From: Euwallacea fornicatus
Lineage: Eukaryota; Arthropoda; Insecta; Coleoptera; Curculionidae
Reading direction: 5' to 3'
Length of the DNA: 64,000 nt
Assembly (NCBI RefSeq): GCF_040115645.1
Contig: NW_027096019.1
Span: 434,001 to 498,000 of the forward strand
The notes beneath the pieces were generated by a model. That model had not been told where the DNA came from. It did not search any database and saw only the letters and a program-made list of their open reading frames with translations. A program made the position numbers and the translations under genes. This document shows, in pieces, positions 36,184-49,311 of the stretch (positions within the stretch are counted from its first letter, which is position 1; each line of letters begins with the position of its first letter).

Positions 36184-36356
36184 TCGTCGAGGTGATTCTA
36201 TGATCAATTTTTTAAGCAATTTGAAGCACATTTGCCGAAGTTACGGAGGTTCAAAGCTTGAAAAGTCACGAAAGATGTGTGTTTGTGCACATAAATTACT
36301 CGTTTCTAGAAAACTCACCTAAATACAATGAGGCCTTATTTGTCATGTTAAAGAGC
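36184..36356 (+). repeat. Reference type B2 monomer (173 bp, 'gctcgtcgaggtg' head, T deletion)
   Basis: The copy keeps the A-like head 'tcgtcgaggtgattct' but then reads 'atgatcaattttttaagc', and it is preceded by 'gagtcatgatgaagagc'. Its B block runs from 36,167 to 36,228 with 11 substitutions against A and no indel. The single missing base is in 'actcgtttctagaaaac' (A: 'actcgttttctagaaaac'), which explains 173 rather than 174 bp. B2 is frequent in Domain II, usually next to one or more A copies. Confidence 0.85.
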
Positions 36357-38395
36357 TCGTCGAGGTGATTCTGTGGTCAAATTTTGAAGGTATTTGAAGC
36401 TCATTTGCCGAAGTTACGGAGGTTCAAATCTTGAAAGGTTACGAGAGATGTGTGTTTGTGCACATAAATTACTCGTTTTCTAGAAATCTCAGGAAGATAC
36501 AATGAAGCCTTATTTGTCATGTTAAAGAGCTCGTCGAGGTGATTCTGTGGTAAAATTTTGAAGGTATTTGAAGCTCATTTGCCGAAGTTACGGAGGTTCA
36601 AATCTTGAAAGGTTACGAGAGATGTGTGTTTGTGCACATAAATTACTCGTTTCTAGAAAACTCACCTAGATACAATGAAGCCTTATGAGTCATGATGAAG
36701 AGCTCGTCGAGGTGATTCTATGATCAATTTTTTAAGCAATTTGAAGCACATTTGCCGAAGTTACGGAGGTTCAAATCTTGAAAGGTCACGAGAGATGTGT
36801 GTTTGTGCACATAAATTACTCGTTTCTAGAAAACTCACCTAAATACAATGAGGCCTTATTTGTCATGTTAAAGAGCTCGTCGAGGTGATTCTGTGGTCAA
36901 ATTTTGAAGGTAGTTGGAGCTCATTTGCCGAAGTTACGGAGGTTCAAATCTTGAAAGGTCACGAGAGATGTGTGTTTGTGCAAATAAATTACTCGTTTTC
37001 TAGAAAACTCACCTAAATACAATGAGGCCTTATTTGTCATGTTAAAGAGCTCGTCGAGGTGATTCTGTGTTCAAATTTTGAAGGTATTTGGAGCTCATTT
37101 GTCGAAGTTACGGAGGTTCAAATCTTGAAAGGTCACGAGAGATGTGTGTTTGTGCACATAAATTACTCGTTTCTAGAAAACTCACCTAGATACAATGAAG
37201 CCTTATGAGTCATGATGAAGAGCTCGTCGAGGTGATTATATGATCAATTTTTTAAGCAATTTGAAGCACATTTGCCGAAGTTACGGAGGTTCAAAGCTTG
37301 AAAAGTCACGAAAGATGTGTGTTTGTGCACATAAATTACTCGTTTTCTAGAAAACTCACCAAGATACAATGAAGCCTTATGAGTCATGATGAAGAACTCA
37401 CCGAGATGATTCTATGATCAATTTTTTAAGCAATTTGAAGCACATTTGCCGAAGTTACGGAGGTTCAAAACTTGAAAAGTCACGAAGGAAGTGTGTTTGA
37501 GCACATAAATTACTCGTTTTCTGGAAAACTCACCAAGATACAATGAAGCCTTATGAGTCATGATGAAGAGCTCGTCGAGGTGATTCTATGATCAATTTTT
37601 TAAGCAATTTGAAGCAAATTTGCCGAAGTTACGGAGGTTCAAAACTTGAAAAGTCACGAAAGATGTGTGTTTGTGCACATAAATTACTCGTTTCTAGAAA
37701 ACTCACCTAAGTACAATGAGGCCTTATTTGTCATGTTAAAGAGCTCGTCGAGGTGATTCTGTGGTCAAATTTTGAAGGTAGTTGGAGCTCATTTGCCGAA
37801 GTTACGGAGGTTCAAATCTTGAAAGGTCACGAGAGATGTGTGTTTGTGCAAATAAATTACTCGTTTTCTAGAAAACTCACCAAGATACAATGAGGCCTTA
37901 TTAGTCGTGTTAAAGTGCTCGTCGAGGTGATTCTGTGGTCAAATTTTGAAGCTATTTGGAGCTCATTTGCCGAAGTTACGGAGGTTCGAATCTTGAAAGG
38001 TCACGAGAGATGTGTGTTTGTGCACATAAATTACTCGTTTTCTAGAAAACTCACCAAGATACAATGAAGCCTTATGAGTCATGATGAAGAACTCACCGAG
38101 ATGATTCTATGATCAATTTTTTAAGCAATTTGAAGCACATTTGCCGAAGTTACGGAGGTTCAAAGCTTGAAAAGTCACGAAAGATGTGTGTTTGTGCACA
38201 TAAATTACTCGTTTTCTAGAAAACTCACCAAGATACAATGAAGCCTTATGAGTCATGATGAAGAACTCACCGAAATGATTCTATGATCAATTTTTTAAGC
38301 AATTTGAAGCACATTTGCCGAAGTTACGGAGGTTCAAAATTTGAAAAGTCACGAAAGAAGTGTGTTTGTGCACATAAATTACTCGTTTTCTGGAA

Positions 38396-41300
38396 AACTC
38401 ACCAAGATACAATGAGGCCTTATTAGTCTTTTTAAAGTGCTCGTCGAGGTGATTCTGCGGTCAAATTTTGAAGGTATTTGAAGCTCATTTGCCGAAGTTA
38501 CGGAGGTTCAAATCTTGAAAAGTCACGAAAGATGTGTGTTTGAGCAAATAAATTACTCGTTTTCTAAAAAACTCACCAAGATACAATGAAGCCTTATGAG
38601 TCATGATGAAGAGCTCAAGGAGATGATTCTATGATCAATTTTTTAAGCAATTTGAAGCACATTTGCCGAAGTTACGGAGGTTCAAAGCTTGAAAAGTCAC
38701 GAAAGATGTGTGTTTGTGCACATAAATTACTCGTTTTCTAAAAAACTCACCAAGATACAATGAAGCCTTATGAGTCATGATGAAGAGCTCGTCGAGGTGA
38801 TTCTATGATCAATTTTTTAAGCAATTTGAAGCACATTTGCCGAAGTTACGGAGGTTCAAAGCTTGAAAAGTCACGAAAGATGTGTGTTTGTGCACATAAA
38901 TTACTCGTTTTCTAGAAAACTCAGCAAGATACAATGAAGCCTTATGAGTCATGATGAAGAGCTCAAGGAGATGATTCTATGATCAATTTTTTAAGCAATT
39001 TGAAGCACATTTGCCGAAGTTACGGAGGTTCAAAGCTTGAAAAGTCACGAAAGATGTGTGTTTGTGCACATAAATTACTCGTTTTCTAAAAAACTCACCA
39101 AGATACAATGAAGCCTTATGAGTCATGATGAAGAGCTCGTCGAGGTGATTCTATGATCAATTTTTTAAGCAATTTGAAGCACATTTGCCGAAGTTACGGA
39201 GGTTCAAAGCTTGAAAAGTCACGAAAGATGTGTGTTTGTGCACATAAATTACTCGTTTCTAGAAAACTCACCTAAATACAATGAGGCCTTATTTGTCATG
39301 TTAAAGAGCTCGTCGAGGTGATTCTGTGGTCAAATTTTGAAGGTAGTTGGAGCTCATTTGCCGAAGTTACGGAGGTTCAAATCTTGAAAGGTCACGAGAG
39401 ATGTGTGTTTGTGCAAATAAATTACTCGTTTTCTAGAAATCTCAGAAAGATACAATGAAGCCTTATTTGTCATGTTAAAGAGCTCGTCGAGGTGATTCTG
39501 TGGTAAAATTTTGAAGGTATTTGAAGCTCATTTGCCGAAGTTACGGAGGTTCAAATCTTGAAAGGTTACGAGAGATGTGTGTTTGTGCACATAAATTACT
39601 CGTTTCTAGAAAACTCACCTAGATACAATGAAGCCTTATGAGTCATGATGAAGAGCTCGTCGAGGTGATTCTATGATCAATTTTTTAAGCAATTTGAAGC
39701 ACATTTGCCGAAGTTACGGAGGTTCAAAGCTTGAAAAGTCACGAAAGATGTGTGTTTGTGCACATAAATTACTCGTTTCTAGAAAACTCACCTAACTACA
39801 ATGAGGCCTTATTTGTCATGTTAAAGAGCTCGTCGAGGTGATTCTGTGGTCAAATTTTGAAGGTATTTGAAGCTCATTTGCCGAAGTTACGGAGGTTCAA
39901 ATCTTGAAAGGTTACGAGAGATGTGTGTTTGTGCACATAAATTACTCGTTTTCTAGAAATCTCAGGAAGATACAATGAAGCCTTATTTGTCATGTTAAAG
40001 AGCTCGTCGAGGTGATTCTGTGGTAAAATTTTGAAGGTATTTGAAGCTCATTTGCCGAAGTTACGGAGGTTCAAATCTTGAAAGGTTACGAGAGATGTGT
40101 GTTTGTGCACATAAATTACTCGTTTCTAGAAAACTCACCTAGATACAATGAAGCCTTATGAGTCATGATGAAGAGCTCGTCGAGGTGATTCTATGATCAA
40201 TTTTTTAAGCAATTTGAAGCACATTTGCCGAAGTTACGGAGGTTCAAATCTTGAAAGGTCACGAGAGATGTGTGTTTGTGCACATAAATTACTCGTTTCT
40301 AGAAAACTCACCTAAATACAATGAGGCCTTATTTGTCATGTTAAAGAGCTCGTCGAGGTGATTCTGTGGTCAAATTTTGAAGGTAGTTGGAGCTCATTTG
40401 CCGAAGTTACGGAGGTTCAAATCTTGAAAGGTCACGAGAGATGTGTGTTTGTGCAAATAAATTACTCGTTTTCTAGAAAACTCACCTAAATACAATGAGG
40501 CCTTATTTGTCATGTTAAAGAGCTCGTCGAGGTGATTCTGTGTTCAAATTTTGAAGGTATTTGGAGCTCATTTGCCGAAGTTACGGAGGTTCAAATCTTG
40601 AAAGGTCACGAGAGATGTGTGTTTGTGCAAATAAATTACTCGTTTTCTAGAAAACTCACCTAAATACAATGAGGCCTTATTTGTCATGTTAAAGAGCTCG
40701 TCGAGGTGATTCTGTGTTCAAATTTTGAAGGTATTTGGAGCTCATTTGCCGAAGTTACGGAGGTTCAAATCTTGAAAGGTCACGAGAGATGTGTGTTTGT
40801 GCACATAAATTACTCGTTTCTAGAAAACTCACCTAGATACAATGAAGCCTTATGAGTCATGATGAAGAGCGCGTCGAGGTGATTTTATGATCAATTTTTT
40901 AAGCAATTTGAAGCACATTTGCCGAAGTTACGGAGGTTCAAAGCTTGAAAAGTCACGAAAGATGTGTGTTTGTGCACATAAATTACTCGTTTCTAGAAAA
41001 CTCACCTAAATACAATGAGGCCTTATTTGTCATGTTAAAGAGCTCGTCGAGGTGATTCTGTGGTCAAATTTTGAAGGTATTTGAAGCTCATTTGCCGAAG
41101 TTACGGAGGTTCAAATCTTGAAAGGTTACGAGAGATGTGTGTTTGTGCACATAAATTACTCGTTTTCTAGAAATCTCAGGAAGATACAATGAAGCCTTAT
41201 TTGTCATGTTAAAGAGCTCGTCGAGGTGATTCTGTGGTAAAATTTTGAAGGTATTTGAAGCTCATTTGCCGAAGTTACGGAGGTTCAAATCTTGAAAGGT

Positions 41301-44300
41301 TACGAGAGATGTGTGTTTGTGCACATAAATTACTCGTTTCTAGAAAACTCACCTAGATACAATGAAGCCTTATGAGTCATGATGAAGAGCTCGTCGAGGT
41401 GATTCTATGATCAATTTTTTAAGCAATTTGAAGCACATTTGCCGAAGTTACGGAGGTTCAAATCTTGAAAGGTCACGAGAGATGTGTGTTTGTGCACATA
41501 AATTACTCGTTTCTAGAAAACTCACCTAAATACAATGAGGCCTTATTTGTCATGTTAAAGAGCTCGTCGAGGTGATTCTGTGGTCAAATTTTGAAGGTAG
41601 TTGGAGCTCATTTGCCGAAGTTACGGAGGTTCAAATCTTGAAAGGTCACGAGAGATGTGTGTTTGTGCAAATAAATTACTCGTTTTCTAGAAAACTCACC
41701 TAAATACAATGAGGCCTTATTTGTCATGTTAAAGAGCTCGTCGAGGTGATTCTGTGTTCAAATTTTGAAGGTATTTGGAGCTCATTTGCCGAAGTTACGG
41801 AGGTTCAAATCTTGAAAGGTCACGAGAGATGTGTGTTTGTGCAAATAAATTACTCGTTTTCTAGAAAACTCACCTAAATACAATGAGGCCTTATTTGTCA
41901 TGTTAAAGAGCTCGTCGAGGTGATTCTGTGTTCAAATTTTGAAGGTATTTGGAGCTCATTTGCCGAAGTTACGGAGGTTCAAATCTTGAAAGGTCACGAG
42001 AGATGTGTGTTTGTGCACATAAATTACTCGTTTCTAGAAAACTCACCAAGATACAATGAGGCCTTATTAGTCTTTTTAAAGTGCTCGTCGAGGTGATTCT
42101 GCGGTCAAATTTTGAAGGTATTTGAAGCTCATTTGCCGAAGTTACGGAGGTTCAAATCTTGAAAAGTCACGAAAGATGTGTGTTTGAGCAAATAAATTAC
42201 TCGTTTTCTAAAAAACTCACCAAGATACAATGAAGCCTTATGAGTCATGATGAAGAGCTCAAGGAGATGATTCTATGATCAATTTTTTAAGCAATTTGAA
42301 GCACATTTGCCGAAGTTACGGAGGTTCAAAGCTTGAAAAGTCACGAAAGATGTGTGTTTGTGCACATAAATTACTCGTTTTCTAAAAAACTCACCAAGAT
42401 ACAATGAAGCCTTATGAGTCATGATGAAGAGCTCGTCGAGGTGATTCTATGATCAATTTTTTAAGCAATTTGAAGCACATTTGCCGAAGTTACGGAGGTT
42501 CAAAGCTTGAAAAGTCACGAAAGATGTGTGTTTGTGCACATAAATTACTCGTTTTCTAGAAAACTCAGCAAGATACAATGAAGCCTTATGAGTCATGATG
42601 AAGAGCTCAAGGAGATGATTCTATGATCAATTTTTTAAGCAATTTGAAGCACATTTGCCGAAGTTACGGAGGTTCAAAGCTTGAAAAGTCACGAAAGATG
42701 TGTGTTTGTGCACATAAATTACTCGTTTTCTAAAAAACTCACCAAGATACAATGAAGCCTTATGAGTCATGATGAAGAGCTCGTCGAGGTGATTCTATGA
42801 TCAATTTTTTAAGCAATTTGAAGCACATTTGCCGAAGTTACGGAGGTTCAAAGCTTGAAAAGTCACGAAAGATGTGTGTTTGTGCACATAAATTACTCGT
42901 TTCTAGAAAACTCACCTAAATACAATGAGGCCTTATTTGTCATGTTAAAGAGCTCGTCGAGGTGATTCTGTGGTCAAATTTTGAAGGTAGTTGGAGCTCA
43001 TTTGCCGAAGTTACGGAGGTTCAAATCTTGAAAGGTCACGAGAGATGTGTGTTTGTGCAAATAAATTACTCGTTTTCTAGAAATCTCAGAAAGATACAAT
43101 GAAGCCTTATTTGTCATGTTAAAGAGCTCGTCGAGGTGATTCTGTGGTAAAATTTTGAAGGTATTTGAAGCTCATTTGCCGAAGTTACGGAGGTTCAAAT
43201 CTTGAAAGGTTACGAGAGATGTGTGTTTGTGCACATAAATTACTCGTTTCTAGAAAACTCACCTAGATACAATGAAGCCTTATGAGTCATGATGAAGAGC
43301 TCGTCGAGGTGATTCTATGATCAATTTTTTAAGCAATTTGAAGCACATTTGCCGAAGTTACGGAGGTTCAAAGCTTGAAAAGTCACGAAAGATGTGTGTT
43401 TGTGCACATAAATTACTCGTTTCTAGAAAACTCACCTAACTACAATGAGGCCTTATTTGTCATGTTAAAGAGCTCGTCGAGGTGATTCTGTGGTCAAATT
43501 TTGAAGGTATTTGAAGCTCATTTGCCGAAGTTACGGAGGTTCAAATCTTGAAAGGTTACGAGAGATGTGTGTTTGTGCACATAAATTACTCGTTTTCTAG
43601 AAATCTCAGGAAGATACAATGAAGCCTTATTTGTCATGTTAAAGAGCTCGTCGAGGTGATTCTGTGGTAAAATTTTGAAGGTATTTGAAGCTCATTTGCC
43701 GAAGTTACGGAGGTTCAAATCTTGAAAGGTTACGAGAGATGTGTGTTTGTGCACATAAATTACTCGTTTCTAGAAAACTCACCTAGATACAATGAAGCCT
43801 TATGAGTCATGATGAAGAGCTCGTCGAGGTGATTCTATGATCAATTTTTTAAGCAATTTGAAGCACATTTGCCGAAGTTACGGAGGTTCAAATCTTGAAA
43901 GGTCACGAGAGATGTGTGTTTGTGCACATAAATTACTCGTTTCTAGAAAACTCACCTAAATACAATGAGGCCTTATTTGTCATGTTAAAGAGCTCGTCGA
44001 GGTGATTCTGTGGTCAAATTTTGAAGGTAGTTGGAGCTCATTTGCCGAAGTTACGGAGGTTCAAATCTTGAAAGGTCACGAGAGATGTGTGTTTGTGCAA
44101 ATAAATTACTCGTTTTCTAGAAAACTCACCTAAATACAATGAGGCCTTATTTGTCATGTTAAAGAGCTCGTCGAGGTGATTCTGTGTTCAAATTTTGAAG
44201 GTATTTGGAGCTCATTTGCCGAAGTTACGGAGGTTCAAATCTTGAAAGGTCACGAGAGATGTGTGTTTGTGCAAATAAATTACTCGTTTTCTAGAAAACT

Positions 44301-45690
44301 CACCTAAATACAATGAGGCCTTATTTGTCATGTTAAAGAGCTCGTCGAGGTGATTCTGTGTTCAAATTTTGAAGGTATTTGGAGCTCATTTGCCGAAGTT
44401 ACGGAGGTTCAAATCTTGAAAGGTCACGAGAGATGTGTGTTTGTGCACATAAATTACTCGTTTCTAGAAAACTCACCTAGATACAATGAAGCCTTATGAG
44501 TCATGATGAAGAGCGCGTCGAGGTGATTTTATGATCAATTTTTTAAGCAATTTGAAGCACATTTGCCGAAGTTACGGAGGTTCAAAGCTTGAAAAGTCAC
44601 GAAAGATGTGTGTTTGTGCACATAAATTACTCGTTTCTAGAAAACTCACCTAAATACAATGAGGCCTTATTTGTCATGTTAAAGAGCTCGTCGAGGTGAT
44701 TCTGTGGTCAAATTTTGAAGGTATTTGAAGCTCATTTGCCGAAGTTACGGAGGTTCAAATCTTGAAAGGTTACGAGAGATGTGTGTTTGTGCACATAAAT
44801 TACTCGTTTTCTAGAAATCTCAGGAAGATACAATGAAGCCTTATTTGTCATGTTAAAGAGCTCGTCGAGGTGATTCTGTGGTAAAATTTTGAAGGTATTT
44901 GAAGCTCATTTGCCGAAGTTACGGAGGTTCAAATCTTGAAAGGTTACGAGAGATGTGTGTTTGTGCACATAAATTACTCGTTTCTAGAAAACTCACCTAG
45001 ATACAATGAAGCCTTATGAGTCATGATGAAGAGCTCGTCGAGGTGATTCTATGATCAATTTTTTAAGCAATTTGAAGCACATTTGCCGAAGTTACGGAGG
45101 TTCAAATCTTGAAAGGTCACGAGAGATGTGTGTTTGTGCACATAAATTACTCGTTTCTAGAAAACTCACCTAAATACAATGAGGCCTTATTTGTCATGTT
45201 AAAGAGCTCGTCGAGGTGATTCTGTGGTCAAATTTTGAAGGTAGTTGGAGCTCATTTGCCGAAGTTACGGAGGTTCAAATCTTGAAAGGTCACGAGAGAT
45301 GTGTGTTTGTGCAAATAAATTACTCGTTTTCTAGAAAACTCACCTAAATACAATGAGGCCTTATTTGTCATGTTAAAGAGCTCGTCGAGGTGATTCTGTG
45401 TTCAAATTTTGAAGGTATTTGGAGCTCATTTGCCGAAGTTACGGAGGTTCAAATCTTGAAAGGTCACGAGAGATGTGTGTTTGTGCAAATAAATTACTCG
45501 TTTTCTAGAAAACTCACCTAAATACAATGAGGCCTTATTTGTCATGTTAAAGAGCTCGTCGAGGTGATTCTGTGTTCAAATTTTGAAGGTATTTGGAGCT
45601 CATTTGCCGAAGTTACGGAGGTTCAAATCTTGAAAGGTCACGAGAGATGTGTGTTTGTGCACATAAATTACTCGTTTCTAGAAAACTCAC
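38396..45690. repeat. Tandem duplication of a 21-monomer unit (3,644 bp x 2)
   Basis: 'gtctttttaaag' at 38426 and 42070, 'cctaactacaatg' at 39791 and 43435, and 'gagcgcgtcg' at 40867 and 44511 are each 3,644 bp apart. Both copies share a chimeric monomer, 'gagcaaataaa' followed by 'ttttctaaaaaactcacc' (near 38,545 and 42,190). I saw no differences in a visual comparison. A third, less regular period lies to the left: 'gtctttttaaag' at 34,781 is 3,645 bp before 38,426, with several whole-monomer gains and losses in between. This is the longest clean higher-order unit in the window. Confidence 0.85.
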
Positions 45691-45860
45691 CTAGATACAA
45701 TGAAGCCTTATGAGTCATGATGAAGAGCGCGTCGAGGTGATTTTATGATCAATTTTTTAAGCAATTTGAAGCACATTTGCCGAAGTTACGGAGGTTCAAA
45801 GCTTGAAAAGTCACGAAAGATGTGTGTTTGTGCACATAAATTACTCGTTTTCTAGAAAAC
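43441..45860. repeat. 7-monomer higher-order unit (1,214 bp), two tandem copies
   Basis: 'gagcgcgtcg' at 44511 and 45725 is 1,214 bp apart. The order is: 'ggtatttgaag' copy with 'aaatctcaggaag'; 'ggtaaaatttt' copy; B2 copy; 'ggtagttggag' copy with 'gcaaataaa'; two 'gtgttcaaatttt' copies; and the 'gcgcgtcgagg' B copy. The same 7-mer is found at about 39.80-42.03 kb (second round one monomer short), 47.26-48.47 kb, and 59.41-60.6 kb with 'ctcagaaag' for 'ctcaggaag'. A shorter relative is at about 36.3 kb. Confidence 0.82.
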
Positions 45861-48800
45861 TCACCAAGATACAATGAAGCCTTATGAGTCATGATGAAGA
45901 GCTCGTCGAGGTGATTCTATGATCAATTTTTTAAGCAATTTGAAGCACATTTGCCGAAGTTACGGAGGTTCAAATCTTGAAAGGTCACGAGAGATGTGTG
46001 TTTGTGCACATAAATTACTCGTTTTCTAAAAAACTCACCAAGATACAATGAAGCCTTATGAGTCATGATGAAGAACTCACCGAGATGATTCTATGATCAA
46101 TTTTTTAAGCAATTTGAAGCACATTTGCAGAAGTTACGGAGGTTCAAAACTTGAAAAGTCACGAAGGAAGTGTGTTTGAGCACATAAATTACTCGTTTTC
46201 TGGAAAACTCACCAAGATACAATGAAGCCTTATTTGTCATGTTAAAGAGCTCGTCGAGGTGATTCTGTGGTAAAATTTTGAAGGTATTTGAAGCTCATTT
46301 GCCGAAGTTACGGAGGTTCAAATCTTGAAAGGTTACGAGAGATGTGTGTTTGTGCACATAAATTACTCGTTTCTAGAAAACTCACCTAGATACAATGAAG
46401 CCTTATGAGTCATGATGAAGAGCTCGTCGAGGTGATTCTATGATCAATTTTTTAAGCAATTTGAAGCACATTTGCCGAAGTTACGGAGGTTCAAAGCTTG
46501 AAAAGTCACGAAAGATGTGTGTTTGTGCACATAAATTACTCGTTTCTAGAAAACTCACCTAAGTACAATGAGGCCTTATTTGTCATGTTAAAGAGCTCGT
46601 CGAGGTGATTCTGTGGTCCAATTTTGATGGTAGTTGGAGCTCATTTGCCGAAGTTACGTAGGTTCAAAGCTTGAAAAGTCACGAAAGTTGTGTGTTTGAG
46701 CACATAAGTTACTCGTTTCTAGAAAACTCACCTAAATACAATGAGGCCTTATTTGTCATGTTAAAGAGCTCGTCGAGGTGATTCTGTGGTCAAATTTTGA
46801 AGGTAGTTGGAGCTCATTTGCCGAAGTTACGGAGGTTCAAATCTTGAAAGGTCACGAGAGATGTGTGTTTGTGCAAATAAATTACTCGTTTTCTAGAAAT
46901 CTCAGAAAGATACAATGAAGCCTTATTTGTCATGTTAAAGAGCTCGTCGAGGTGATTCTGTGGTAAAATTTTGAAGGTATTTGAAGCTCATTTGCCGAAG
47001 TTACGGAGGTTCAAATCTTGAAAGGTTACGAGAGATGTGTGTTTGTGCACATAAATTACTCGTTTCTAGAAAACTCACCTAGATACAATGAAGCCTTATG
47101 AGTCATGATGAAGAGCTCGTCGAGGTGATTCTATGATCAATTTTTTAAGCAATTTGAAGCACATTTGCCGAAGTTACGGAGGTTCAAAGCTTGAAAAGTC
47201 ACGAAAGATGTGTGTTTGTGCACATAAATTACTCGTTTCTAGAAAACTCACCTAACTACAATGAGGCCTTATTTGTCATGTTAAAGAGCTCGTCGAGGTG
47301 ATTCTGTGGTCAAATTTTGAAGGTATTTGAAGCTCATTTGCCGAAGTTACGGAGGTTCAAATCTTGAAAGGTTACGAGAGATGTGTGTTTGTGCACATAA
47401 ATTACTCGTTTTCTAGAAATCTCAGGAAGATACAATGAAGCCTTATTTGTCATGTTAAAGAGCTCGTCGAGGTGATTCTGTGGTAAAATTTTGAAGGTAT
47501 TTGAAGCTCATTTGCCGAAGTTACGGAGGTTCAAATCTTGAAAGGTTACGAGAGATGTGTGTTTGTGCACATAAATTACTCGTTTCTAGAAAACTCACCT
47601 AGATACAATGAAGCCTTATGAGTCATGATGAAGAGCTCGTCGAGGTGATTCTATGATCAATTTTTTAAGCAATTTGAAGCACATTTGCCGAAGTTACGGA
47701 GGTTCAAATCTTGAAAGGTCACGAGAGATGTGTGTTTGTGCACATAAATTACTCGTTTCTAGAAAACTCACCTAAATACAATGAGGCCTTATTTGTCATG
47801 TTAAAGAGCTCGTCGAGGTGATTCTGTGGTCAAATTTTGAAGGTAGTTGGAGCTCATTTGCCGAAGTTACGGAGGTTCAAATCTTGAAAGGTCACGAGAG
47901 ATGTGTGTTTGTGCAAATAAATTACTCGTTTTCTAGAAAACTCACCTAAATACAATGAGGCCTTATTTGTCATGTTAAAGAGCTCGTCGAGGTGATTCTG
48001 TGTTCAAATTTTGAAGGTATTTGGAGCTCATTTGCCGAAGTTACGGAGGTTCAAATCTTGAAAGGTCACGAGAGATGTGTGTTTGTGCAAATAAATTACT
48101 CGTTTTCTAGAAAACTCACCTAAATACAATGAGGCCTTATTTGTCATGTTAAAGAGCTCGTCGAGGTGATTCTGTGTTCAAATTTTGAAGGTATTTGGAG
48201 CTCATTTGCCGAAGTTACGGAGGTTCAAATCTTGAAAGGTCACGAGAGATGTGTGTTTGTGCACATAAATTACTCGTTTCTAGAAAACTCACCTAGATAC
48301 AATGAAGCCTTATGAGTCATGATGAAGAGCGCGTCGAGGTGATTTTATGATCAATTTTTTAAGCAATTTGAAGCACATTTGCCGAAGTTACGGAGGTTCA
48401 AAGCTTGAAAAGTCACGAAAGATGTGTGTTTGTGCACATAAATTACTCGTTTTCTAGAAAACTCACCAAGATACAATGAAGCCTTATGAGTCATGATGAA
48501 GAGCTCGTCGAGGTGATTCTATGATCAATTTTGTAAGCAATTTGAAGCACATTTGCCGAAGTTACGGAGGTTCAAATCTTGAAAGGTCACGAGAGATGTG
48601 TGTTTGTGCACATAAATTACTCGTTTTCTAAAAAACTCACCAAGATACAATGAAGCCTTATGAGTCATGATGAAGAACTCACCGAGATGATTCTATGATC
48701 AATTTTTTAAGCAATTTGAAGCACATTTGCAGAAGTTACGGAGGTTCAAAACTTGAAAAGTCACGAAGGAAGTGTGTTTGAGCACATAAATTACTCGTTT

Positions 48801-49311
48801 TCTGGAAAACTCACCAAGATACAATGAAGCCTTATTTGTCATGTTAAAGAGCTCGTCGAGGTGATTCTGTGGTAAAATTTTGAAGGTATTTGAAGCTCAT
48901 TTGCCGAAGTTACGGAGGTTCAAATCTTGAAAGGTTACGAGAGATGTGTGTTTGTGCACATAAATTACTCGTTTCTAGAAAACTCACCTAGATACAATGA
49001 AGCCTTATGAGTCATGATGAAGAGCTCGTCGAGGTGATTCTATGATCAATTTTTTAAGCAATTTGAAGCACATTTGCCGAAGTTACGGAGGTTCAAAGCT
49101 TGAAAAGTCACGAAAGATGTGTGTTTGTGCACATAAATTACTCGTTTCTAGAAAACTCACCTAAGTACAATGAGGCCTTATTTGTCATGTTAAAGAGCTC
49201 GTCGAGGTGATTCTGTGGTCCAATTTTGATGGTAGTTGGAGCTCATTTGCCGAAGTTACGTAGGTTCAAAGCTTGAAAAGTCACGAAAGTTGTGTGTTTG
49301 AGCACATAAGT
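44657..49311. repeat. Offset duplication of a 15-monomer unit (2,602 bp)
   Basis: 'gagcgcgtcg' at 45725 and 48327, and 'tggtagttgg' following 'ttttga' at 46628 and 49230, are 2,602 bp apart. The match covers about 44,657-46,709 against 47,259-49,311. The gap of about 550 bp between the two blocks (46,710-47,258) matches 42,895-43,442 instead, at an offset of 3,816 bp, with the marker 'cctaacta' at 43435 and 47251. The pattern is what overlapping successive exchanges leave behind. A single change was noted: 'attttgtaagc' near 48,531. Confidence 0.78.
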
